A DNA stretch of 64,000 nt from positions 145,443-209,442 of the forward strand of contig SZWC01001544.1 in the NCBI GenBank assembly GCA_023375785.1, written 5' to 3'. The DNA comes from Penium margaritaceum. Its lineage: Eukaryota > Streptophyta > Zygnematophyceae > Desmidiales > Peniaceae. Of this stretch, positions 55,392-64,000 are shown in pieces. How positions within the stretch are numbered: the first letter of the stretch is position 1; every line of letters starts with the position of its first letter. The translations under genes were made by a program, and so were the position numbers. A model generated the notes under the pieces. The model ran no database searches, was not told the DNA's origin, and saw nothing but the letters and a program-made list of their open reading frames with translations.

Positions 55392-57494
55392 TCAGGGGTG
55401 GGGAAAACCCGCCCCACGACCCTGTCCGTTACCACGGCCGGGCCCATTGCCACGACCGCGACCCTGTCCACGACCTTGTCCGCGGCCTCCTCCTGCACCA
55501 TCCCCACGAGGTGCTGCTGCTGCAGCTAGCGCTGCGGCCTCTTGACCACCAGTAGCCTCAGGGCACTGAGCCCTGAAGTGGCCCGGCTGCATGCAGTTGT
55601 GGCAGAGCCCTTCGCGGAAGGCTGCGTTGCGACGCTCACGCGCCGCTTGCAGCTCGTCATTCTCGCGGCTGCGCTTGTTGTTGGGACCCTTGTGTCCACC
55701 AGCCTTCTTGGCTGGAGGGTTTATAGGTTGCTTGCCCTTGGCCCCGCCTCGCTGTCCGGCTGACCCACCAGCCCTAGCAGCGTCCACGCGCATGTCGCGC
55801 CCATGATGTGCACGCGCGTTCGGCCGTGCATCACAGTAGTCTTTCGGGTTCGCCAACAACACTTCGCTCATGTAGTCGCGTAACGCCCTCCAGCTTGCCC
55901 AAGCTTGGCCAGTGGTTGTCGTGGTGGTCTTGTCCTTCAGCTTCTCGCTGGCGAGACCATCACGCAAGTACTCCAACAGCATGCACTCCAGGTACTTGAA
56001 CGTCTGAGTGCCATCGCCCTCAGTGAAGCTTTTAGCTTCCTCCACGAGTGCGGTGAACTCGCTCAAGTAGGATTTGAGCGAGCTGCCCAGCTGCCTGAAG
56101 TCCTTGATCTTGTGGAAGGCGCGCTGCGCCTCCTCACGTTGGGTGTACTTCTTGCGCATGATCGCGCAGAAGGCCTCCCACGGCATGGGCTACCACTCGA
56201 GGTGCGGCTGCTGCGCAGTCCACTCCTTGACCACGTACTTGAAGAGTTTGTCTTCAAGCCGCGTCGTGGCAAGGTCATCCCACTGACTGAGTGGGGCCTT
56301 ATGGACACGTAGAACGTGCTCCATGCGGTTCAGCCAGTCGGTCAGCTTCACGCCCTTTCGGAAGATCTCCACACTATGGAGGAAGGACGTGTTCATGACC
56401 GACCCCGAAGTTGTCGAGGTAGGCAAGTCGTCGCTGCCACCGGCAGTGGCATCCGTAGCTGCGGCACGGTGCACTTGCTGCTACATCCGCACCTGTGTCA
56501 CGCTCTGCAACGCCTTGTCGAAGTCGTTGCATCGGCGGCTTGCCTCATGGGCGGCCAGGCGCTACAGCTGACAATCACGGTCAAGGTCCGTGATGCTCTG
56601 CCCGACGTGGGCCAGCAGGTTTGTGAATGCGAACTTGAGCTCTGATGTCGTCAGTGCATCAACGATAGCCTCCAGGGCCTTGCGTTGTCCGTGCACCCTT
56701 ACCCACTGCAAGAGGACACGGTTCGCGTGCACGCCTCCAAGGAGTCCCACCTTTCGGAGGAGAATATCGTCGGTGACAACGCCCGAGTGGGCGCTGCCTT
56801 GCCCCATCGTGGCCACATCGTAGGAAGGGGGGTCCGCCCCCATTCCTCCGAGTGGTGACGTATCTCCACCGTCGGTGGTGATCTTCAGTCGGCCTGCCGC
56901 CTCAGCAGCAAACTCCGCAAGCCTACGACGGCCATCGCGAATTGCTTTTGCTGCATCGTCGTCCGGCTCGTTCTCGTGGGAACTTCCCGTGTGACTGCTT
57001 TCAGCGCCCTTGCTGCTCTCGGCAGTCTCGCTGCCGTCGGCGGCTTCAGGCGATGTGACGGGCGCCTTTTCCTTCTCAAGCAATCGGCTCGAGTTTGCCG
57101 CACGACGATGGCGATGGTCGCGATCCTCGTCGCCTTCGCCATCGTTGGCGTCGTGCTCTTCGTGGGGGTCCTCCTCTGGAATGTCCTCCTCCATCGTGTC
57201 GTCCGTCGCATGGGGGTCGCCCATGTGCGCGTCGACATGCTCGTCGAGTACTTTTGCGGCCTCCGCACGCTTCTCGGTATCGCCGAGGTTGGCGTCGCTT
57301 GCCTTAGGCGACACGGTTGCCTTAGGGGGTACGGTTGCCTTAGGCGACACGGTTGCCTTAGGCGGTACGGTTGCCCTTGGGTTGACAACCGTGCTCGCGG
57401 CGACGGCTCCCAAAACTTGGAGTCCGCCGAGGACGTGTGGTGAGAATGTCACCACCTTGCCCTTGTTGGTCCTAAATGGTTCGGCACTTGCCAT
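55392..57494 (-). pseudogene. gag: Gyp-7 gag (one frame, three TAG codons)
   Basis: The ATG at 57494 starts MASAEPFRTNKGKV. An acidic Glu/Asp-rich segment follows, then a helical part. The capsid-like core spans 56474-55900 (SFLHSVEIFRKGVKLTDWL, then WEAFCAIMRKKYTQRE and LKSYLSEFTALVEE). The zinc knuckle is CHNCMQPGHFRAQC near 55590, a perfect CX2CX4HX4C. A Gly/Arg-rich tail ends at TGA 55392. The frame is unbroken except for three TAGs (near 56560, 56485 and 56187), at least two in Gln-like contexts. Pol is in the -1 frame relative to gag; TTTTCCCC stands just before the gag stop. Confidence 0.9.
57299..57375 (-). repeat. 18-bp tandem repeat in Gyp-7 gag
   Basis: Four units of 18 bp (core GCCTTAGGC.ACACGGTT in plus-strand view) encode a six-residue repeat, ATV(P/S)PK. 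It is in frame and probably a flexible lysine-bearing spacer. Confidence 0.85.
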
Positions 57495-58362
57495 CTCGTC
57501 GCTCGTGCAACTAGCACGTGAAGACCGTTGTGAGGATCACCCCACAACTTTGAGGAGGAATCGCCTCCTAAAGTCACGCTCTCACGATCGGTGAGGCAAT
57601 TATAAATTTAATCTCTACTTTCCTAGGCCGTCACGTCGGCACAAGGTCGTGGATTTTGGAACTAGACTTCCTAAGCCGTGACTCACGGCGATTGGCAAGC
57701 ACTAATACCTAGGAAAACAGAAATTTACAAGACAATAGAATGAGGAAGAAATGTGAGTGTCGCTCACAAAGCAAAAGCAAAGAGTGACAAGGAGGATTCT
57801 AACAATTCCTACCAAGTCTTCCACTCTTTCTTCTACTTCTTGTCTTCCTCTTGTCTTCTTGTCTTCCTTGGTCTTCTCTTCACGCTCCTTGACGCCTCTT
57901 ATGTTCTTGGGCGGCGTCTCCCTTGAGCCGGCGGCGTTGGCGAGCCGTCAAAGATCTTCAGGGTATCAATTTCCTTCTTTTGAGGGTGCTCTCAGGTCGT
58001 GAGAGTCCCTCAGCTTGGGAAGGGGCGCTGTCCCAATTTTTGGATGAAGGGGTTTTAAAGGAGGCTTGAAGATGGAGAGGATTTTGTGGTTATTGAGGGT
58101 GGGAACTCCCCACCCCACCCCACAAAAATCTTCCTCATCCTCTGGAAGTGAGGAGAGGCTGGAAGAAAGACTCTCCACCAAGTAGAGCTTTTTTCAAGCT
58201 CTCTAACGCACTTTACAGCGCTTTAATCTGTCAAGTGTTGATGCCGTAGTCCCTTCTAGCATTTCTGCTTCTGCTTGTACCTGCCGGCGGCGATTTATCT
58301 AGGTCGTAGCCGCCACTTCCGTCGAACCCTTGGTCGCCAGGGTCATCTTGCTCTGAGAACCA
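57495..58362 (-). promoter_or_regulatory. Gyp-7 leader and primer-binding site
   Basis: An 868-bp leader lies between LTR and gag. Directly inside the LTR the minus strand reads GTGGTTCTCAGAGCAAGATG, similar to the initiator-Met primer site TGGTATCAGAGC with an extra base. A pyrimidine-rich stretch (57800-57900) contains repeats of TCTTCTTGTCTTCC. No host gene is seen. Confidence 0.75.
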
Positions 58363-59062
58363 CTGTAACGGGCCGAGTCTCTAGCTCCTACTCTGAAGTC
58401 GTCGTCGGAGTTCGCAGAATGGCGTTCTCAGTCCGCGTCAGGGGTTTACCCCCTTCGCAAGACTGAGGGGCAATCGTCATCAACAACCCAGAGCAGGGAG
58501 ACTCGAATATTTTGAGTCTCCGGAGGCCCATTTCCGTTTTTAACCAAACCCCTAGTTTTGGGACCCAAACCGGGGGTTTTTACCTCGAACTCGTGTTTTT
58601 GCACGAGTTATTTTGTTTGTTTTATGTCGAAGTTCATCGTAAACAAACTTCGATTCACGTTTTGTCGTTCTGGAGTAAAATCGTCGCGTGCAAGGCAAGC
58701 TAGCGATTTCGCGCCAGTCATTTCGTCCTCACCCTAGCTCCCCCTATCCCTCGTCCTCTCTTGCTCGTTTGCAAGGAGGGCGAGGGGGGGCGAGGGCACG
58801 AGGCCATGAGGCCTCACCCTCAAGGCCCTCGTGGCCTCTCAGCCGCCGATCGGGCTGAGGCCACGATCGGCGGCTGGTGGCAGGCCAGCCGGTGGCCGGC
58901 CGGTCACTTGGCCGGCCGCCGGCCATCCAGCCGGCCGGCAGCAAGCTGGCCGGCGGCCAGCGAAGTGCTGGCCGCCGGCCAGCCCTCGCTGACGCGAGGG
59001 GTGGTGCGCAACCACCCCTCGCCTCAGCAAGGTGGGAGGGCCGAACCGGCCCTCCCACTACA
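58363..59062 (-). mobile_element. Gyp-7 5' LTR (700 bp)
   Basis: It is bounded by TGTAACGGGCC and CCCACTACA and matches 50485-51183, with scattered substitutions, including A/G differences within the GGCCGGCC array (58895-58985). It is followed by GGGCA. Confidence 0.93.
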
Positions 59063-60034
59063 GGGCATGCCTGGTAGAATGCGGCCCTCCATCGCGGCCA
59101 TTGCGATGGAGGCCCGCGATCGTTTCGAGGGGTGGGGGGTGGGGCCGGGGGGGGGGGAGAGATTGCCTGCCGACTCTTGTGCTTTGTGCCGTTCCTGTAC
59201 AGTTTACTGTGACCATTCGGCCGTGTCCATACTCGTGCAGATCCCTGAGGCAGGCGGCCCTGGTGACACCGGCGCGACGACAGGGGGCGGACTACCCGCT
59301 TCGAGTTGACCGACCACTGTTCCAGAGCCCCAGATGCCACCGGGACGCTTTGCTGTGCCTTCTACGTCTTGCAGGCGCCTTTCGGCGGACTGGCCATGAG
59401 GCCTATTTGCATGTTTTTGCATTGTATGCTCACCGTCAGTCGATGGTTGCATGCATGTGACCAGTCGCTGCATCCGTCTTTTGATTCTGCACGTCTTGGT
59501 TTAGACGGCGTAGGATTCTGACATGTGTGCGCAGAGTTACGGCCAAAACAGTGGTTTTGGGCCGGTTTTAGGACAGCTCTTAGACTGCCGCGTGCGACAC
59601 CCGCCGTGCGCCGCGGCAGGTATTTATGCCTTGGACCTGTCAGNATGCTCACCGTCAGTCGATGGTTGCATGCATGTGACCAGTCGCTGCATCCGTCTTT
59701 TGATTCTGCACGTCTTGGTTTAGACGGCGTAGGATTCTGACATGTGTGCGCAGAGTTACGGCCAAAACAGTGGTTTTGGGCCGGTTTTAGGACAGCTCTT
59801 AGACTGCCGCGTGCGACACCCGCCGTGCGCCGCGGCAGGTATTTATGCCTTGGACCTGTCAGATGTCATTTCTCTCTGCATATGCTATATTGAAGCATTC
59901 TGACACTTTGCCTTGTGTCTCCTAGCCAAACCCTTGCCGTTCTGTGTACGACCTGTGACTCTCGTCATCGTCTGACCAGGCACTGACGCCCGGTCAGCGG
60001 TCGTGTTGCTAGGAAGCTTCTATGCACTTTTTCT
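59063..60034 (+). mobile_element. Probable Cop-6 5' LTR region (broken by Gyp-7)
   Basis: It ends directly before a perfect primer site at 60035, so this is the U5 side of the Cop-6 LTR. TATTTATGCC at about 59611 and 59841 are TATA-like. Positions 59426-59643 are repeated exactly at 59645-59862 around a single N (218 bp), probably an assembly duplicate. The LTR start is not determined and may lie left of Gyp-7. The remaining sequence shows no protein. Confidence 0.6.
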
Positions 60035-60953
60035 TGGTATCAGAGCAGTGAGACAGTTCTCACTAAGCTGCGCAGCAGAGACGCAGCAGAGCAGTAGAAG
60101 TGAGAGTCACCGCTTCAGCAGAGTTTTCTGGGATCTGTTGGAGACAGCCGGTCGCCGTCAACGTACTCCACCCACCACGTGAGATCGCAGCTGCAGAGGC
60201 AGCAGCAGCGGCATCTACCGCCACGCAGAGATGTCTGGCGGCTGCGGTGCGTGCAGCCGCCCTTTCACAGCCGCAGCAGCAGAGCAGTAGCAGCAGAGGC
60301 AGCGGCGGCAGCAGCAGCGCAGCAGCAGCGGCCGCGGCAGCAACGTGGCAGCAGCGGCGGCAACAGCAGCTTAGCAGTAGCGTTGGTAGCAGCAGCGCAG
60401 TAGCGGCAGCGGCACAGCAGCAGCAGCGGCAGTCGCGGCGGCAACACCAGCATAGTAGTGGCAGCAGCAGCAGCAGCGCGCGGCGGCAGGAGCCAGCAGC
60501 AACGCGCGTCGGCGGCAGCCAGTAGCAGCTGCAGCGCGTAGCTGTAGCCGCCGCGCGCAGCAGCAGCAGCAGCAGCAGTGCAGCCGCTGCTGCCACCGCT
60601 GCACACGCAGCTACACAGCTGCTGCTGCAGCTGACAGCACAGCTGCAGCAGCAGCTGGGCGGAAGTTGCTGCGAAGCTTCCGCGGAGCTGCCGCGCGCCA
60701 CCGCGAGGCGGCTCCACACGCGGCAGAACCATGAAAAGGAAAAAAAAGTTAGGGACGAGCTGACATCAGCACTGTTGATTGCTGACGTCATCAGGTCGTG
60801 CTGATGTCAGCAACCACTTGCTGATGTCAGCATTACACTTAGCCAAATTTTCACCCGGAAAGTCAAACGTTTCCAGCGTTTCAACTCCCCAAGAAACGCA
60901 GACAGTTTTGAAATCCGGCAAACTTGACCTGTCATCCCATAGTGAGCGACGAC
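60035..60953 (+). promoter_or_regulatory. Cop-6 leader: primer site, GCN/CAG tract, TGACGTCA
   Basis: TGGTATCAGAGCAG at 60035 matches initiator-Met tRNA priming. From about 60180 to 60680 the sequence is an imperfect GCN/CAG repeat, open in several frames on both strands. Near 60780 TGACGTCA, a bZIP-type palindrome, stands beside three copies of a GCTGAYRTCAGCA-like unit (60765-60835). No ORF here fits gag. Confidence 0.7.
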
Positions 60954-63900
60954 ATGAGTTTGCCCGACGACAAGGACAAGGGACTAGGTGATCCCTCCTC
61001 CTCTTCTTCAGAGGTATTGAGCCCTCGCTCGCAGGCCATTGCGGACCTGCGCAGCCAGCAGGAGGAGATGCGTCGTCTATAGCGAGAGGAGACCGACGCG
61101 ATCCGCACGCTGACTAAGCTCCTGCGTGCTCAGTCCACGGCTCCTTCGCGGATTTATGAGGGAGCTGCCAGCGTTGCGGCCTCCACCGAGCACTCGGCCC
61201 AGGTGCCCGTGACAGGTGCTACGCCTGCTTCACCTCCTGGTGTGATTTCTCCACCACCTGCGGACCTCCTTGATGACGAGCCATTCATGCCAGGCTTCGA
61301 GGATGACTCCTAGGAGCGGGAGATTCGTCTTTAACAAGAGCGCCTCCATCAGCTGCAGACAGGTATCCAACCTCCACCCGTGTCCCCGATAGGACCTTCA
61401 CCTGACTTCCCCGGTGATCACCCTCTTCCAGGAGTTTTCCCCGTCTCTTGCCCTCCTCAGCCTACGGTTGCTCTCCCCACGGAGCAGCAGCCAAAGGACT
61501 TTGAGGCACCACCTCCACGGTACATCGGCGAGGATGGATTTGACTGCTGGGAGATCCTCTTTCAGGTGTGGGCCACTTCCGAGGGAGTGTGGCCTTACTA
61601 CCACAGCTCATATCAATCTACAGATCCAGCACAGGTGCTCACAGCAGCCCGGGCCATGCAAGGACTTCTCTACGCCATGCCACGCGAGACTGTCGTCAAC
61701 TTCCGCCCCTTCCTCGGCGAGGCTGGCACAGGAACCGGAGCTGATCCTCGTGGAGGCTGGGATCTGGCGTTGTCCCTAGTGGCCGCAGAGACGCACGCTA
61801 CGCGTGCGTCACACATTCGTGCTTTCCACTCCCTCCGTCAGGGACCAGCGGAGCCTGCGGCGGATTACTGGCGACGCGCCATGCGCATTTACATGCGTAT
61901 GGGGACCTCTGGGGGCACACAGCTATGGGCACTTCGGACGATCATGCTCGGAGTTCGCCTGGAGTACACCGACATTTTCACATGGTACAGCGACGCTGTT
62001 CTCGAGCCTTTCTCAGCCACCCTGCAGCTGCTCCCTTGGGCTCATCAACTTTTCCTCCAGGTGACGTCAGCCCGCGAGGCAGCAGTAGCACATCAGGAGA
62101 CTTCCCTCGCTGCAGCAGTCCTCGCCTCACCACCATCTTCCCTCTTGCACTCACCCTCATCTACCTCCATCACGGCCGCATCTTCCTCCTCTTCGACCCC
62201 GCCTACACCCACGCAGACGCAAGGCGTTGCAGCAGTTGCCCAGGGGAAGAAGAAGAATAGGAAGCGCGGATCGGGTCAGCAGCAGTCATCATCCAGTGGT
62301 AGCAGTGGCCGTTCCGTGCACTGCTACAACTGTGGAGGTGCCCATCGCTACACCGAGTGCCAGCAGCCGCTTGACTGGAAGTGCATCACTCACGGACTTG
62401 AGGCTGCCCATGCTGCCCACATCGCGCCCGGCACGTCGCCCGCACACTCCTCTGGACGCGCGGCGACCACGATTGCAGCTGTTCCTACATCCTCGCCAGC
62501 GAGTAGCAGTGCTCCAGACCAACGTGACCGCACCATCGTCGAGCTTCGTCATCTTCTAGGGCTTCACTTTCAGGGAGGTGTGAGTGTGTTGTCATTGTCG
62601 AGTGGGTCACAGACTACTTGTTCGTCCGTCCTCGTGACTCGTGATGACACGTGTGGGGGCGCACAGTCCGCATGTGATGATGATGGGCCTGACTGCACTG
62701 ACTGGATTCATGAGTCTCACCTTCGTGATGTACGTCATTCCTTCCCACTAACGGCTCAGCGTCCCTCTGATGCCGAGTGTTCCATTGCTCGTTGTACAGT
62801 GACGTCCACCAGTCGTGACACTGGTGGCACTTGGATCATCGATTCCGGTGCCACCCACCACATGACGTGTCGTCATAGTGACTTTGTGGTACTTGGTCCT
62901 GTCACGACTGTCCGTTCTGTTCGTACAGGCTCTGGTCAGTCCTTACCGGTCCACGGTGTTGGGATTGTATGCTTTGATGGTCCATCTGGCCCCCTGTATC
63001 TCTCTGACGTGCTGTTTGTGCGTGACCTTGAGCTCAGTCTGCTGTCTGTGCGTGCCTGCACTCTGATGGGTCTCTCCGTTGAGCACACCGCTGATTCAGC
63101 AACGGTGACTGCTCTCGACACCCGTAGCATTGTCCTGCGTGCTTCAGTCGTAGATGATTTGTACCGCATTGCTCGGCCATCCTCCCCTTGCTCTCCCCCT
63201 TCCTCTGGTTGTGTTTTTGTCACCGGTGTCCTATTCCCAGAACACCAGAGTTTGTTTCACCGACGTCTGTGTCATGTTGGCTCCGACACTGTGTCGAAGC
63301 TCATACGGACACAGCCCGCTCTTGGCCTTGACGTGGCTTCTTTCGAGAAGCCACCCAAGACCGATTACCTTTTTTCCGCTCAGGGAAAGATGCACCGGTG
63401 CACTTACCCTGATTCGCGTTCCCGAGCACTGAGGCCAATCGAGTTGGTCCACTCGGACCTGCTTGGTCCTCTCCCGGTGGAGTCCCTGTCCGAGAGGGGC
63501 CGGTATGTTCTGACGCTGACTGATGACTTCACCCGGATGCGGTGGGTCTACAGTCTGCGTCAGAAGAGCGACGCCGCCCTTGCGGTTCGGCTCTGGCTCA
63601 TGATGGCTGAGCGCCAGTCTCGCCACACGATGCATACCTTTCGCTTAGACCGCGGCGGCGAGTTCCTTGGTGAGATGGACTCCTTCTTTGCTGAGCACGG
63701 AATTTTTCACCAGGTCTCCGCTCCTGCTACTCCACAGCAGAATGGTGTCTCTGAGCGCTGGAACCGCACCATGGAGGATGCGGTCCGCGCCATGCGGTCT
63801 GAGTGCAGTATCCCGGAGTCCTTCGCCTTCGAGGGCTTTGCCTACATGACGTGGGTGTGGAACCGCCTCCCGCATGGTCCGCTTCCGGATCATGTTACGC

Positions 63901-64000
63901 CGTACGAGCTCTGGTTTGGCCACCATGCCGATCTTCGTCTCGCACGCGTCTGGGGTTCCCTGGCCTCTGTGTGGTACACCGAGGACCAGTAGGGGTCCAA
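60954..64000 (+). CDS. Cop-6 gag-pol (runs off window; four in-frame TAG/TAA)
   Basis: The ATG at 60954 (MSLPDDKDKGL) opens the frame used throughout. TAG 61080, TAG 61311 and TAA 61332 lie in a helical, Gln/Glu-rich N-terminus; the frame is then clean for 870 codons, until TAG at 63990. Gag: FDCWEILFQVWA and further blocks; knuckle CYNCGGAHRYTEC at 62322, one residue shorter than usual. Protease: IIDSGATHHM at 62841. Integrase: LFHRRLCHVG has two His but the Cys pair reads YLFS; HSDLLGPLP, RLDRGGEF and NGVSERWNR keep D, D, E. RT lies beyond the window. No frameshift is seen, so it may be recently active. Confidence 0.88.

Noticed and set aside
55392-56312. Host zinc-knuckle protein gene
   Set aside because: The CCHC motif and Gly/Arg tail lie in one frame with capsid-type gag and between the LTRs of Gyp-7.
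59426-59862. True 218-bp tandem promoter duplication
   Set aside because: The copies are identical and separated only by a single N, as at the other assembly joins.
60063-60791. Overlapping Ala-, Cys- and Leu-rich ORFs on both strands
   Set aside because: They are produced by the GCN/CAG tract, which has few stops in any frame; no conserved block or motif is seen.

Overview
This window is eukaryotic, almost certainly nuclear DNA of a plant-lineage organism (land plant or streptophyte/green alga). The evidence is Ty1-copia elements primed by initiator-Met tRNA (TGGTATCAGAGC primer sites), Ty3-gypsy chromoviruses with a chromodomain, a non-LTR element, microsatellites and scaffold gaps. The exact lineage cannot be fixed from the sequence. 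I see no convincing host gene, no functional tRNA or rRNA gene and no CRISPR array. Essentially everything recognisable is a retrotransposon or its debris, much of it nested.

Layout, using my own labels. 1-711: LTR pieces of family A. 712-3250: Cop-1, decayed copia, minus strand. 3251-4054: low complexity. 4055-5812: Gyp-1, internally deleted chromovirus, minus. 5813-9748: Gyp-2, minus, joined LTR to LTR with Gyp-1. 9749-14460 and 20345-20515: Cop-2, copia, minus, split by 14461-20339, Cop-3, a young plus-strand copia with 576-bp LTRs and a 5-bp target duplication. 20841 to about 23330: Cop-4, plus. 23331-24538 and about 29885-30011: Gyp-3 remnant, whose LTR is split by a LINE (24840 to about 29270, minus) and a long hairpin (29469-29733). 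30012-33000 and 41882-41975: Gyp-4, minus, split by Cop-5 (33001-41881, minus). 41976-42459 and 49854 to about 50240: Gyp-5, plus, its LTR split by Gyp-6 (42460-49853, minus). 50485-59062: Gyp-7, a full-length minus-strand chromovirus with 5-bp target duplication. 59063-64000: Cop-6, plus, with the longest clean pol, cut by the window end.

In each intact element gag supplies the particle protein, and pol supplies protease, integrase, reverse transcriptase and RNase H (order PR-IN-RT-RH in copia; PR-RT-RH-IN-chromodomain in gypsy). LTRs supply promoter and polyadenylation signals. Almost all copies are broken. The younger ones carry stops that look like C-to-T changes at Gln or Arg codons, and the four differences between the Cop-3 LTRs are all CpG to TpG. 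This fits methylated, silenced elements.

Most notable: a LINE with RNase H ahead of its reverse transcriptase and a nuclease-like domain after it; in-frame TAG/TAA codons at probable Gln positions in otherwise clean ORFs; back-to-back perfect stem-loops in the Cop-3 LTR; a tRNA-like segment inside the family A LTR; two head-to-tail LTR-LTR junctions; and a consistent assembly artefact, duplicated sequence on both sides of every long gap.
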